Source: Nevskiaceae bacterium
Lineage (GTDB): Bacteria; Pseudomonadota; Gammaproteobacteria; Nevskiales; Nevskiaceae
Reading direction: 5' to 3'
DNA length: 64,000 nucleotides
NCBI GenBank assembly: GCA_004298465.1
Contig: SCRT01000001.1
Location: forward strand, 366,516-430,515
Part shown: positions 20,018-29,339 of the stretch, piece by piece
Position numbering within the stretch: the first letter of the stretch is position 1
Layout: the number at the start of each line of letters is the position of its first letter
The notes under the pieces: generated by a model
Seen by the model: only the letters and a program-made list of their open reading frames with translations
What the model was told of the DNA's origin: nothing
Database searches by the model: none
Program-made: the position numbers and the translations under genes

Positions 20018-20905
20018 ATGGCGGCAGTCAGTGCGGCGCTGGTGAAGACGCTCCGTGAGCGCACCGGCGCGGGAATGATGGATTGCAAGCGCGCACTCGA
20101 TGCCACGAACGGTGACATCGAGGCCGCGGCCGAGAAGATGCGTATCGAGGGCCAGGCCAAGGCTGACAAGAAAGCGGCGCGCATCGCGGCGGAAGGCACG
20201 GTGGCCGTCGCCGGAGACGACCACGCGCAGGCACTCGTGGAAGTCAACTGCGAAACCGACTTTGTCGCCAAGGGCGAGACCTTCCAGAGCTTTGCGCAGC
20301 GTGCCGCGAATATCGTGCTGGCGCAGCGCCCGGCTGACGTTGCGGCGTTGATGGAGCTGGAAGACGGCGGCGAAACGCTGGATACCCAGCGCCGCACGCT
20401 GGTGGCGAAGCTGGGCGAGAACATCACCGTGCGCCGTTTTGCGGTGGTCGAGAATGCCGGCGGAGCCTTGGCGCACTACCTGCACGGCACCCGCATCGGG
20501 GTCATCGTTGCACTGGCGGTGGGTGACGCGGTGCTGGCGAAGGATCTTTCAATGCACATCGCGGCCTCGCGCCCGCAGTACATTGACGAAGCCGAGGTGC
20601 CGGCCGAGGCCGTGGAAGCCGAGCGCAAGGTTGTGGAAGCGCAATCAGCTGAACAGTCGCATGGCAAGCCGGCGGAGATCGTCAAGCGCATGGTGGAAGG
20701 TCGCTTGCGTAAATTCCTCGCCGAGATCACGCTCGTCGGGCAGCCTTTCGTGAAGGATCCGGACCAGAGTGTCGGCAAGCTCCTGAAGGCGGCCAAGGCC
20801 AGCGTTGCGCGTTTCGTACGCTTCGAAGTAGGTGAAGGCATCGACAAGCAGCAGGGTGACTTCGCGGAAGAGGTCATGGCACAGGCGAAGGCGTCGATGG
20901 GTTAG
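20018..20905 (+). CDS. tsf: elongation factor Ts
   Basis: EF-Ts exchanges GDP for GTP on EF-Tu. The 295 residues begin with the UBA-like domain (LVKTLRERTGAGMMDCKRAL) and contain the core motif CETDFVAKGE, whose Asp-Phe pair inserts into EF-Tu. The C-terminal coiled coil and dimerisation part are present. The ATG at 20018 follows the rpsB stop by one base, so translation is probably coupled. A strong intrinsic terminator follows at 20944. Confidence 0.98.
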   Translation: MAAVSAALVKTLRERTGAGMMDCKRALDATNGDIEAAAEKMRIEGQAKADKKAARIAAEGTVAVAGDDHAQALVEVNCETDFVAKGETFQSFAQRAANIVLAQRPADVAALMELEDGGETLDTQRRTLVAKLGENITVRRFAVVENAGGALAHYLHGTRIGVIVALAVGDAVLAKDLSMHIAASRPQYIDEAEVPAEAVEAERKVVEAQSAEQSHGKPAEIVKRMVEGRLRKFLAEITLVGQPFVKDPDQSVGKLLKAAKASVARFVRFEVGEGIDKQQGDFAEEVMAQAKASMG

Positions 20906-20943
20906 ACTTGCGCGCCCATCGCGCCGCGATCAACAAGTTTCGG

Positions 20944-20968
20944 AAGGCCCCGGCAACGGGGCCTTTTC
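20944..20968 (+). terminator. intrinsic terminator after tsf
   Basis: A 9-bp stem, AAGGCCCCG / CGGGGCCTT, closed by a GCAA tetraloop, is followed by TT and C. The total T run is TTTT including the last stem bases. It ends the rpsB-tsf transcript; pyrH starts 60 bases later and may read through in part. Confidence 0.88.
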
Positions 20969-21028
20969 GTAGGGCAGTGCACGGTCGACGATGGATTCTG
21001 CGAAGCCAAGGTGAACCCAGGCGACACG

Positions 21029-21748
21029 ATGGATGAGCTCAAGTACAAACGCATTCTGATCAAGTTGTCCGGCGAAGCGCTGATGGGCCGCCTTGACTAC
21101 GGCATCAGCAGTGACGTAATGGCGCAGGTTGCCAGTGAGATCAAGCAGCTGGTCGAAGCCGGGGTGCAGGTAGCCATCGTGGTGGGCGGGGGCAACATCT
21201 TCCGTGGCGAAGGGCTAGCACGCTCTGGTATCGACCGCGTGACCGGCGACCACATGGGCATGCTGGCCACCGTCATCAACGCACTGGCCATCCAGGACGC
21301 GGTGGAACGCGCCGGTGTGCCCGTACGCGTGCAGTCGGCGATCCGCATCAACCAAGTGTGCGAGGAATATATCCGCCGCCGCGCGGTGCGGCATCTGGAA
21401 AAAAGCCGGGTCGTGGTATTCGCTGCCGGTACCGGCAATCCGTTCTTCACGACGGATTCGGCGGCCGCGCTGCGTGCCGTTGAAGTGGAGGCAGATCTGA
21501 TGCTGAAGGCGACGAAAGTCGACGGCGTCTACGACTGCGATCCGAAAAAGAATCCGCAGGCAAAGCGTTTTGCCGAGCTGAGCTACGACGAGGTGCTGGA
21601 CCGCCGGCTAGCGGTCATGGACCAGACCGCCGTGGTGCTGTGCCGCGACCATTCCATGCCCTTGCGGGTGTATGACATGACGCGTGCTGGCGCATTGCTG
21701 GAGATCGCGCGCGGTAACCCGCAAATTGGCACGCTGATCCACAATTGA
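21029..21748 (+). CDS. pyrH: uridylate kinase
   Basis: UMP kinase phosphorylates UMP to UDP and in bacteria is hexameric and regulated by GTP and UTP. The 239-residue protein has [12 protein letters not shown] at the N-terminus, [13 protein letters not shown], the [17 protein letters not shown] segment and the [13 protein letters not shown] loop. Starts at ATG 21029 or GTG 21011 are both possible; the ATG gives the usual N-terminus. It precedes frr in the conserved order. Confidence 0.96.
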   Translation: MDELKYKRILIKLSGEALMGRLDYGISSDVMAQVASEIKQLVEAGVQVAIVVGGGNIFRGEGLARSGIDRVTGDHMGMLATVINALAIQDAVERAGVPVRVQSAIRINQVCEEYIRRRAVRHLEKSRVVVFAAGTGNPFFTTDSAAALRAVEVEADLMLKATKVDGVYDCDPKKNPQAKRFAELSYDEVLDRRLAVMDQTAVVLCRDHSMPLRVYDMTRAGALLEIARGNPQIGTLIHN

Positions 21749-21761
21749 AACGGGTGACACG

Positions 21762-22319
21762 ATGATTGAAGACGTGACTAGGGACGCGACCGCGCGCATG
21801 CAGAAGTCCATCGACGCGCTGCGGGCGAGTTTCATGAAATTGCGCACCGGACGCGCCAGTATCGGGTTGATCGACCACCTGCGGGTGGACTACTACGGCT
21901 CCGAGTTGCCGCTGTCGCAGGTCGCCAGTGTCGTGGTCGAGGACGTCCGAACGCTGAGCATCACGCCATGGGAAAAGAACATGGTGCAGCCGATCGAGAA
22001 GGCGATCTACGCGTCCGATCTGGGGCTGACGCCGAACACTGCCGGCACCACGATCCGCATCAACATGCCGCCGCTCACGGAAGAACGGCGCCGTGATCTG
22101 ATCAAGGTCGTCAAGTCGGAGACCGAGCAGGCCCGCGTCGCCATCCGCAACGTGCGGCGTGACGCGAACCAGGCTGTAAAGGACTTGCTCAAGGACAAGG
22201 CCATTACCACCGACGACGAGAAGCGCGCCACGCAGGACATCCAGAAACTCACGGATCGCTTTGTCGAGACTGCCGACAAGGCAATGGCGGACAAGGAACG
22301 CGAGATGATGGCGGTCTGA
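21762..22319 (+). CDS. frr: ribosome recycling factor
   Basis: RRF splits post-termination ribosomes together with EF-G. The 185 residues form the usual two-domain protein: helices with MQKSIDALRASFMKLRTGRAS, the small beta domain (YYGSELPLSQVASV) and the long C-terminal helix region with the conserved RVAIRNVRRDANQ. It lies 13 bases after pyrH. Confidence 0.98.
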   Translation: MIEDVTRDATARMQKSIDALRASFMKLRTGRASIGLIDHLRVDYYGSELPLSQVASVVVEDVRTLSITPWEKNMVQPIEKAIYASDLGLTPNTAGTTIRINMPPLTEERRRDLIKVVKSETEQARVAIRNVRRDANQAVKDLLKDKAITTDDEKRATQDIQKLTDRFVETADKAMADKEREMMAV

Positions 22320-22355
22320 AGACCGCCTGAAGCCCATCTGAAAACGCTGTCTTCC

Positions 22356-23066
22356 ATGCCGCCACCGGATCACCGGCTCGCTGTACCGGCCCATGTCGCC
22401 ATCATCATGGATGGCAATGGGCGCTGGGCGCAGCAGCGGCACCGACCACGCGGATTCGGGCATGCTGCAGGGGTCCGGCGTGCGCACGAGGTGGTCGAGG
22501 CCAGCCACGTGCACGGCGTACACACACTCACGCTGTTCGCGTTCAGCCAGGAAAACTGGCAACGACCGGCCCAGGAAGTCGGGCTTTTGATGCAGCTGTT
22601 CGCGCACACCATAGCGGTCGAGGTCAAGGCCCTGCACCGCAACGGCGTGCGCGTGCGCTTCATCGGCGACCGAGCGGCGTTCGCGCCGGCGTTGCGCGCC
22701 CAGATGGAGGCCGCGGAACGGCTGACGGACGCCAATACTGGCCTGAACCTTCATATCGCAGCCGGTTATGGCGGTCATTGGGACATTGTGCAGGCGGCCC
22801 GGCATGCGCAGCAGGACGGCGTCGAGATCAGCGAGGCAAGTCTTGCGGCGCGTCTGTCGACGCAGCCTGCGGCGGCGCCCGATCTGCTGATCCGCACGGG
22901 CGGCGAGCAGCGCATCTCCAATTTCATGCTGTGGCAGATGGCGTACACGGAGCTGTATTTCACCGCCGCGTTGTGGCCGGATTTCGGGGTACCGGAACTC
23001 GATGCGGCATTGGCGTGGTATGCCGGGCGGCAGCGCCGCTTCGGTCGGGTGCCGGACCCCCGCTAG
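22356..23066 (+). CDS. uppS: undecaprenyl diphosphate synthase
   Basis: This cis-prenyltransferase extends farnesyl diphosphate with IPP to undecaprenyl diphosphate, the lipid carrier for peptidoglycan and O-antigen. In 236 residues the catalytic Asp19 is in IIMDGNGRWA, followed by GHAAGVRR, the FAFSQENWQRP segment and the C-terminal RTGGEQRISNFMLWQMAYTE. It needs IPP, so it links to the question of which isoprenoid route this organism uses. It lies between frr and cdsA in the conserved order. Confidence 0.97.
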   Translation: MPPPDHRLAVPAHVAIIMDGNGRWAQQRHRPRGFGHAAGVRRAHEVVEASHVHGVHTLTLFAFSQENWQRPAQEVGLLMQLFAHTIAVEVKALHRNGVRVRFIGDRAAFAPALRAQMEAAERLTDANTGLNLHIAAGYGGHWDIVQAARHAQQDGVEISEASLAARLSTQPAAAPDLLIRTGGEQRISNFMLWQMAYTELYFTAALWPDFGVPELDAALAWYAGRQRRFGRVPDPR

Positions 23067-23129
23067 CCTGCTGGCGCCAGGTGCGGCCGGACACCATCCG
23101 GGGTGGCGGAACAACGCAAAGGAGAAGTC

Positions 23130-23954
23130 ATGCTGAAACAGAGGATCCTGACGGCGCTGGTGCTGATCCCGATCGTCCTGCTGCTGATCGGTTTTGCTCC
23201 GCTGACGTGGCTGTACGCCGCCTTCAGCGGCGTGGTGCTGCTCGGTGCGTGGGAATGGACGCGCCTGATGGGGTTGGCGGCGAATTCTCCGCTGCGCCCA
23301 GTTTATGTGGCGGTGAGTGCCGTGGTTCTGCTGATCGCTTGGTGGGCGCGGGCCGACTGGCAGGTGCTCGGGCAGTTCGCTGCCATATGGTGGCTGGTAG
23401 TGCTGGTGCTGATCTGTGCTTACCCGCGGGTGTTTGCGAACCACCGCCCTGGCCCGCTGCTGCTGGCGCTGATCGGCCAGTTCATGTGGGTGCCGGCCGT
23501 GGTCTGCCTGACGCTGCTGCGCGACCAGCCGGACGGGGCGCTGAAGCTGATTTATGCCCTAACGCTGGTGTGGGCCGCCGATACCGGTGCCTATTTCGCC
23601 GGGCGCCGTTTCGGTCGCGTGAAATTGCTGCCGGCGGTTTCCCCCGGCAAGACGCGTGAGGGCGCGCTGGGCGGCTTGCTGCTGTGCGCGGTGTGGTCGG
23701 TGGCGGGTGGGTTGGTGGCCTTCGGCCTGCACTGGGATGCGACGCTGGTCGTGTTCTGCGTGCTGAGCGTATGCGTGGCCGCGGTGTCGATCGTGGGCGA
23801 TCTTGGCATGAGCCTGTTCAAACGGCTTTCCGGCATCAAGGACAGCGGCTCGATCCTGCCCGGTCACGGCGGCATCCTGGATCGCATCGACAGCCTGCTG
23901 GCAGAAGGGCCGCTGTTCGCTTGGGGCCTGCTGCTTGTCGGTCTGTGGCAGTGA
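23130..23954 (+). CDS. cdsA: phosphatidate cytidylyltransferase
   Basis: CdsA makes CDP-diacylglycerol from phosphatidic acid and CTP at the inner membrane. The 274-residue protein is strongly hydrophobic with about eight membrane segments and carries the family signature SLFKRLSGIKDSGSILPGHGGILDRIDS near the C-terminus. The ATG at 23130 has AAAGGAG 5 bases upstream; an in-frame GTG at 23103 does not. The next gene in most gammaproteobacteria is dxr, but here rseP follows after 100 bases. Confidence 0.96.
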   Translation: MLKQRILTALVLIPIVLLLIGFAPLTWLYAAFSGVVLLGAWEWTRLMGLAANSPLRPVYVAVSAVVLLIAWWARADWQVLGQFAAIWWLVVLVLICAYPRVFANHRPGPLLLALIGQFMWVPAVVCLTLLRDQPDGALKLIYALTLVWAADTGAYFAGRRFGRVKLLPAVSPGKTREGALGGLLLCAVWSVAGGLVAFGLHWDATLVVFCVLSVCVAAVSIVGDLGMSLFKRLSGIKDSGSILPGHGGILDRIDSLLAEGPLFAWGLLLVGLWQ

Positions 23955-23966
23955 CCAAACTGAACC

Positions 23967-23993
23967 CCATCTGTGCGGGTCGGTCTCAGATGG
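23967..23993 (+). other. hairpin at the cdsA-rseP junction
   Basis: A perfect 7-bp inverted repeat, CCATCTG (23967-23973) and CAGATGG (23987-23993), lies 12 bases after the cdsA stop, where dxr usually begins. There is no T-run, so it is not a clear terminator. It may be an RNA processing or stability element. Confidence 0.45.
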
Positions 23994-24054
23994 CATCCCG
24001 TGTTGCGGCGGGTTGGGCAAGGGCCTGCCACGTGAATGAGGAAAACCAGCGGTG

Positions 24055-25410
24055 ATGGACAATTTCTTGTGGTCTGCGGGAGCCTTTGCGGTTGCCATCG
24101 CGGTACTCGTGACGTTCCACGAATTCGGTCATTTCTGGGTCGCGCGCCGGCTGGGGGTGAAAGTCCTGCGCTTTTCCGTCGGCTTCGGTCGCCCGCTGTG
24201 GCGGCGCACTGGCCGGGACGGCGTGGAGTACGTGGTGGCATGGCTGCCACTCGGTGGCTACGTCAAGATGCTCGACGAGCGCGAGGGCGACGTGGAAGAG
24301 TCCGAGCTGCCGCGCGCTTTCAACCGCCAGCAGCTGTGGAAGCGGGCGGCGATCATCTTTGCCGGGCCGCTGTTCAACTTCGTGCTCGCCGTGTTGCTGT
24401 ACTGGGTCATCTGGATGGCGGGCGTGCCGGGGCTCAAGGCCTTCGTCGCGGCGCCGGCCGCGGGCACTGCTGCGGCCGAGGCGGGGCTTGCTGCGCGCGA
24501 TCGGGTGGTGGATGTGGAAGCCAAGCCGGTTGCGACCTGGCAGGACGTGCGCACCGCCGTGCTGGAAGCGGCCCTCGGCGGCCGTCCGTTGCACATGACG
24601 GTGCGCGATCCTGCCGGCACGACGCGGGACGTGACGCTCGACATGAAGCACGTCCGCGTGGCGCCGGAACACTTGTTTGGCGACGTCGGGCTGGTGCCTT
24701 ACCAGCCGCCGCTGCTCCCGGTGTTGGACAAGGTCATGCCGGACACGCCGGCGCAACGCGCGGGCTTTCAGGCGGGTGATCGGCTGCTCGCCTACAACGG
24801 GGTGACACTGCAATCCTGGCAGCAATGGGTGGACTATCTGCGCGCGCATCCGGGCCAAAACATCGCGGTGAAGGTGCGACGCGGAAGCGGCGATCAGGTT
24901 CTGAATCTGGCCGTGGGTACGACGCATCAGGACGGCAAGGCGGTCGGGGTCATGGGGGCGGCCGTGACAGTCCCGCCTGATTTGTGGCAGGATTTACAGG
25001 TTGTGCAACGTTTTGGCGTATTCACGGCGTTGTCGGCAGCATTGCATGAAACGTGGCAGATGTCGGTCGTCACGCTGCAACTCGGTTACCGGGTTGCGAC
25101 CGGAGATATCTCGCTCAAGAACATCGGCGGCCCGATCCGGACCGCGGAAGCGGCGGGTTATTCGGCGCGCGTCGGCTGGATTGCGTTTGTCGCGTTTCTT
25201 GCATTCGTCAGCATCAATCTCGGCATCGTGAATCTCTTGCCGGTACCGGTGCTGGATGGCGGTCACTTGCTGTACTGCGGAATTGAAGCCGTGCTGGGTG
25301 CTCCGCTGTCGGAACGTGCGCAGCTGGCTGGACAGCAGTTCGGGCTGATGCTGCTCGCGGTATTGATTGGAATTGTTTTCTATAACGACATCGCAAGCTT
25401 GGTGAGTTGA
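24055..25410 (+). CDS. rseP: RseP site-2 zinc metalloprotease
   Basis: RseP is the inner-membrane protease that cuts anti-sigma factor RseA after DegS in the sigma-E envelope stress response and also clears signal peptides. The 451 residues contain the zinc motif HEFGH in the first membrane helix, two PDZ domains (about 115-200 and 215-300), and the second active-site motif NLLPVPVLDGGH in a C-terminal membrane segment. A GTG at 24052 directly precedes the ATG and is an equal alternative. It is followed after 6 bases by bamA. Confidence 0.96.
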   Translation: MDNFLWSAGAFAVAIAVLVTFHEFGHFWVARRLGVKVLRFSVGFGRPLWRRTGRDGVEYVVAWLPLGGYVKMLDEREGDVEESELPRAFNRQQLWKRAAIIFAGPLFNFVLAVLLYWVIWMAGVPGLKAFVAAPAAGTAAAEAGLAARDRVVDVEAKPVATWQDVRTAVLEAALGGRPLHMTVRDPAGTTRDVTLDMKHVRVAPEHLFGDVGLVPYQPPLLPVLDKVMPDTPAQRAGFQAGDRLLAYNGVTLQSWQQWVDYLRAHPGQNIAVKVRRGSGDQVLNLAVGTTHQDGKAVGVMGAAVTVPPDLWQDLQVVQRFGVFTALSAALHETWQMSVVTLQLGYRVATGDISLKNIGGPIRTAEAAGYSARVGWIAFVAFLAFVSINLGIVNLLPVPVLDGGHLLYCGIEAVLGAPLSERAQLAGQQFGLMLLAVLIGIVFYNDIASLVS

Positions 25411-25416
25411 CACGGC

Positions 25417-27738
25417 ATGCGCCGCCAGAACCGATCGCTATTTATGAAACCTTATCTGCTGATCTTCGTCGCAGCGTTGCTGTGGCAGTCGACGGCCTTA
25501 GCGTTTGCGCCGTTTGCGGTCAAGACGATCCGGGCAGAAGGCCTGCAACGCCTTGACCTCGGCACGGTGCTGGCGTACCTGCCGGTGTCCGTCGGCGACA
25601 CCGTGACGCCCGCCATGGCGCAGCAGTCGATCGAGATGCTGTACAAGTCCGGCATGTTCCAGGATGTGACGCTACTGCGCGACGGCGGCACACTTGTCGT
25701 GCGTGTGCGCGAGCGGCCGTTGATCGCAGACTTCGAGGTCAAGGGCAACAAGGCGGTCGGCGGCGATGACCTGAAGAAGTCGCTGAAGGAAGTCGGTCTC
25801 GTCAAGGGCCAGCTGTTCAAGCGCGACCTGCTGGATGCGCTGACCACCGAACTGCACGAACAGTATTACGCGAATGGCTTCTACAACGTCCTGATCACCA
25901 GCAAGGTCGAGAACCTGCCCAATAACCGCGTTTCCATCCACATCGACGTGGGCGAGGGCACGGCGGCCAAGATCAAGTCGATCCACATCATCGGTAACGC
26001 CGCGTTTCCGGAATCTACGCTGCTGGACCAGATGAAGCTCAAGGCCAAGAGCCGCTGGAAGCCGTTTCAGCGTTCAGACCGCTATTCGCGCCACACGATG
26101 GTCGGTGACCTGGAATCGCTGAATTCCTGGTATATGAACCGCGGCTACCTGAAGTTCGACATTCCCAGTGTCCAGGTCGCGTTGACGCCCGACAAGAAGA
26201 GCGTCTACCTCACGCTCAACGTCGAGGAAGGGCCGATCTACAAGGTCAGCGGTTACCGCTTCACCGGGGACACCATCCTCAACACCACGTTCCTCGACAA
26301 GATCGTTACGACCCACGCCGGCGACCGGTTCTCGCTCAAGAGCGCGACGGACAGTGCGGATGCGATCGAATCGACGCTGTCCGATATCGGCTATGCGTTT
26401 GCCAAGGTCACGCCCCTGCCGCTCGTCAATGAAGACAAGCGCACCGTCGCCATCGACTACGAGGTGAAGCCAGGCAAGCGCGTGTATGTGCGCAAGATCG
26501 ACTTTTCCGGTTACAACAATACGCGCGACTCCACGTTTCGCCGTGAGATGCGCCAGCTCGAGGGCGCGCCCTACTCGAAGGCGGCGATCGAACGCTCCCG
26601 CGTGCGTATTGCGCGCCTGCCGTTTGTCCAGAATGTCTCGGTCAACACGGCCCCGGTGCCGGGCACGGACGATCAGATCGACGTCAATTACGGCATCTCG
26701 CAGCGTCAGCCGGGCTCGATTTCCGTCGGTGTCGGGTATTCCGGATACCAGGGATTCATCATTTCAGCGGGCATCACGCACACGAATTTCCTGGGGACTG
26801 GCGACACCATCAGCCTGAACGCGCAGAACAGCATCGTGGAGCGCGCCATTTCTCTCAGCTTCACGGACCCGTACTTCACCGACGACGGCATCAGCCAGAC
26901 GGCCAGCGTGTTCTTCCGCCGCGACAAGGGGGTCATCCGCTTCGACTCGGGCTTCGACACGAACATGATTGGTGGCGACCTCGTGTATGGCATCCCGCTG
27001 TCTGAATTCACCAGCCTGCGGCTGGGCGCCGGTGTGTCGGAAACGGCGGTCACGACGTTCTCGACGTTCGCATCCGACGAGATCCTCAACTTCGTGCTGC
27101 GCAACGGCAAGAAGTTTGGCGTCTACACGCTCAAGACCGGTATCGCGCGCGACACGCGCAACCGCACGTTCTTCGCGACGCGCGGCATGCTGGACCAGCT
27201 CACGTTCGACATCACTGGCCCCGGCTCGGATCTGAAGTACTACGTCGCACAGTTGAACCATTCACAGTACATTCCGCTGCCCGCCCAGTTTTTCATCAAT
27301 TTCAACAGTACGATCGGTTACATCAACACTTACGGAGGCACGAACGGCGTGCCCCCGTGGCTGAACTTCTTTGCTGGTGGCCCGGGCACCGTGCGCGGTT
27401 TCAAGACTGGTTATCTGGACCCGAAGGATTCCAACGGTTTCCCGTTCGGCGGCACCTTCAGCACCTCGGCGCAGACGGAACTGGTCCTGCCGATTCCCAT
27501 CATCTCGAACAACACGACGACGCGGACCGGCCTGTTCTTTGATGTCGGGAATGTCTTTGCGCGGCCGGGCAACTTCAACTTCAACGAATTGCGCCAATCA
27601 GTGGGTATCGACATCCAGTGGTTCACACCGATCGTCGGCATGCTGGAGGTCAGTTTTGGCTACCCGATCAAGAGCATCCACGGCGATAATCGCCAGTACT
27701 TACAATTCCAGCTGGGCAATGGTTTCGGTTCCAACTGA
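25417..27738 (+). CDS. bamA: outer membrane protein assembly factor BamA
   Basis: BamA is the core of the outer-membrane beta-barrel insertion machine. The protein has 773 residues: a signal peptide (hydrophobic run LLIFVAALLWQSTALA), five POTRA repeats (about 30-425) and a C-terminal 16-stranded barrel. The barrel shows the conserved GGPGTVRGFKTG loop and ends in LQFQLGNGFGSN. An in-frame ATG at 25444 would give a shorter signal peptide and is possible. It lies between rseP and skp, as usual. Confidence 0.97.
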   Translation: MRRQNRSLFMKPYLLIFVAALLWQSTALAFAPFAVKTIRAEGLQRLDLGTVLAYLPVSVGDTVTPAMAQQSIEMLYKSGMFQDVTLLRDGGTLVVRVRERPLIADFEVKGNKAVGGDDLKKSLKEVGLVKGQLFKRDLLDALTTELHEQYYANGFYNVLITSKVENLPNNRVSIHIDVGEGTAAKIKSIHIIGNAAFPESTLLDQMKLKAKSRWKPFQRSDRYSRHTMVGDLESLNSWYMNRGYLKFDIPSVQVALTPDKKSVYLTLNVEEGPIYKVSGYRFTGDTILNTTFLDKIVTTHAGDRFSLKSATDSADAIESTLSDIGYAFAKVTPLPLVNEDKRTVAIDYEVKPGKRVYVRKIDFSGYNNTRDSTFRREMRQLEGAPYSKAAIERSRVRIARLPFVQNVSVNTAPVPGTDDQIDVNYGISQRQPGSISVGVGYSGYQGFIISAGITHTNFLGTGDTISLNAQNSIVERAISLSFTDPYFTDDGISQTASVFFRRDKGVIRFDSGFDTNMIGGDLVYGIPLSEFTSLRLGAGVSETAVTTFSTFASDEILNFVLRNGKKFGVYTLKTGIARDTRNRTFFATRGMLDQLTFDITGPGSDLKYYVAQLNHSQYIPLPAQFFINFNSTIGYINTYGGTNGVPPWLNFFAGGPGTVRGFKTGYLDPKDSNGFPFGGTFSTSAQTELVLPIPIISNNTTTRTGLFFDVGNVFARPGNFNFNELRQSVGIDIQWFTPIVGMLEVSFGYPIKSIHGDNRQYLQFQLGNGFGSN

Positions 27739-27786
27739 CCTGGCCGTTCCGCTAGTTTTTTCCCCCGACACGAGAGTCGCTTTGCC

Positions 27787-28296
27787 ATGAAATCATTGAA
27801 GGTTGCGTTGTTCGTTGCGGTTGTATCGATGGGTGCCCCGGTGGTTGCAAACGCCGCGCCGGCGCTGAAGATCGCTGTCATCAACGTCGAGAAGCTGGTG
27901 ACGAGTTCTCCGCAATACACGCAAGCACAGGCACAGATCAAGGCCGAGTTCGAGAAGCGCGGCAACGAACTGCAGGCGAAAGGCAAGCAGCTTGCGCAGG
28001 ATGTCGACACGTTCCAGAAGAATGCCGACGTGATGACGCCGGATGACCGCGTAAAGAAGGAAAACGACTTGATGACGCGCCGTAACGACCTGAAATATCA
28101 GGAGCAGAAGTTCCAGCAGGACTTCCAGGGGCGTAACCAGCAGCTTTCTCAGCAGGTCATGGAAAAACTCAAATCGACGATCACGAAGATTGCACAGAAG
28201 GACGGTTACACGTTGGTGTTGCAGGATCCGATCTTTGCGGATAGCGGATTCGACATCACGGATCAGGTCCTGTCGCATCTCAAGAGTGAAAAGTAA
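27787..28296 (+). CDS. skp: periplasmic chaperone Skp (OmpH family)
   Basis: Skp is a trimeric periplasmic holdase that carries unfolded outer membrane proteins to BamA. The 169-residue precursor has a signal peptide ending at about residue 23 (VVANA). The mature protein is mostly long charged helices, with FEKRGNELQAKGKQLAQD and the QEQKFQQDFQ segment forming the coiled-coil tentacles. It lies 48 bases after bamA and 5 bases before lpxD. Confidence 0.93.
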   Translation: MKSLKVALFVAVVSMGAPVVANAAPALKIAVINVEKLVTSSPQYTQAQAQIKAEFEKRGNELQAKGKQLAQDVDTFQKNADVMTPDDRVKKENDLMTRRNDLKYQEQKFQQDFQGRNQQLSQQVMEKLKSTITKIAQKDGYTLVLQDPIFADSGFDITDQVLSHLKSEK

Positions 28297-28301
28297 GCGC
28301 G

Positions 28302-29339
28302 ATGCGTTTTACGCTTGAAGCGCTTGCGCAGCGGTTCGGGCTGGAGCTTTTTGGGGATGCCCGAAGCGTCATCGAGGGCGTCTGTGCGCTGAACCCCGGG
28401 CTGCCAGGACACCTGAGTTTCTGTGCGGAAAGTCGGTTCTTGGTGCAGGCGAAGTCGACGCTTGCGCCCGCGCTCGTTGCTGCCGAGCGGATTCCCGGCT
28501 ACAGCGGCAACCTGTTGTTGGCGCGCAACCCGCTGCTGGCCTTCGCCCGCATCTCGGCCCTGTTCGACGATGCCTACGACTTTGTTCCCGGCATCGACGA
28601 GACGGCGGTCGTCGCTGGTGATGTGGCGTTGTCCCCGACCGTGCACATCGGCCCGCATGCCGTGGTTGAAGCCGGTGTGCAACTCGGTGAAGGCTGTTTC
28701 CTCGGCCCCGGCTGCATCCTCCGAAAAGGGGCGATTCTCGGTGCGGGCTGCCGTCTTGAGGCCAACGTCTACGTCGGGCCGCGCTGCCGGCTTGGGGCGC
28801 GCGTCCATGTGCTGCCGGGTGCAGTCATCGGCGGGCGCGGCTTCGGCAACGTGCCCGGCGAGAAGGGCTGGGAAGAAATACCGCAGCTCGGCGTTGTCCG
28901 CATTGGAGACGATGTCGAAGTCGGTGCGAACACCACGATCGACCGCGGCGCGCTGGCGGACACCGTCATTGAAAGCGGCGTGCGGCTGGACAACCTGATC
29001 CAGGTTGCGCACAACTGCGTGATCGGGCGCGATACGGCAATTGCCGCTTGCACCGGGCTTGCCGGCAGCTCGCGCATTGGTGCACGCTGCATGATCGGTG
29101 GGGCCGTGGTTGTTGGCGGCCATCTGACGATCGGGGATGGCGTGACGGTACTGGGCCGCTCGGGGGTCACGAAGTCGCTGTCGGGGCCAGGCGTCTACGG
29201 GGGGTTCCCGGCGGTCCCGGTAAAGGAATGGCATTATCAGGTCGCACGCGTGAGGCGTCTCAACGTGCTGGAAGATCGCCTGTCCGTACTGGAGAAATCG
29301 CGGGTACCGGGTGCAGGTGACGACAAAAATGGGGCATGA
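28302..29339 (+). CDS. lpxD: UDP-3-O-acylglucosamine N-acyltransferase
   Basis: LpxD adds the N-linked 3-hydroxyacyl chain in lipid A synthesis, using acyl-ACP. The 345 residues have an N-terminal uridine-binding domain (about 1-100) and a left-handed beta helix with many hexapeptide repeats (about 105-310), including the VAHNCVIG segment that carries the catalytic His. A C-terminal helix follows. Its stop overlaps the fabZ start (ATGA). Confidence 0.96.
   Translation: MRFTLEALAQRFGLELFGDARSVIEGVCALNPGLPGHLSFCAESRFLVQAKSTLAPALVAAERIPGYSGNLLLARNPLLAFARISALFDDAYDFVPGIDETAVVAGDVALSPTVHIGPHAVVEAGVQLGEGCFLGPGCILRKGAILGAGCRLEANVYVGPRCRLGARVHVLPGAVIGGRGFGNVPGEKGWEEIPQLGVVRIGDDVEVGANTTIDRGALADTVIESGVRLDNLIQVAHNCVIGRDTAIAACTGLAGSSRIGARCMIGGAVVVGGHLTIGDGVTVLGRSGVTKSLSGPGVYGGFPAVPVKEWHYQVARVRRLNVLEDRLSVLEKSRVPGAGDDKNGA

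Noticed and set aside
21615..23444. A 609-residue minus-strand frame across frr, uppS and cdsA
   Set aside because: It is antisense to three well-conserved genes and has no family-like motifs.
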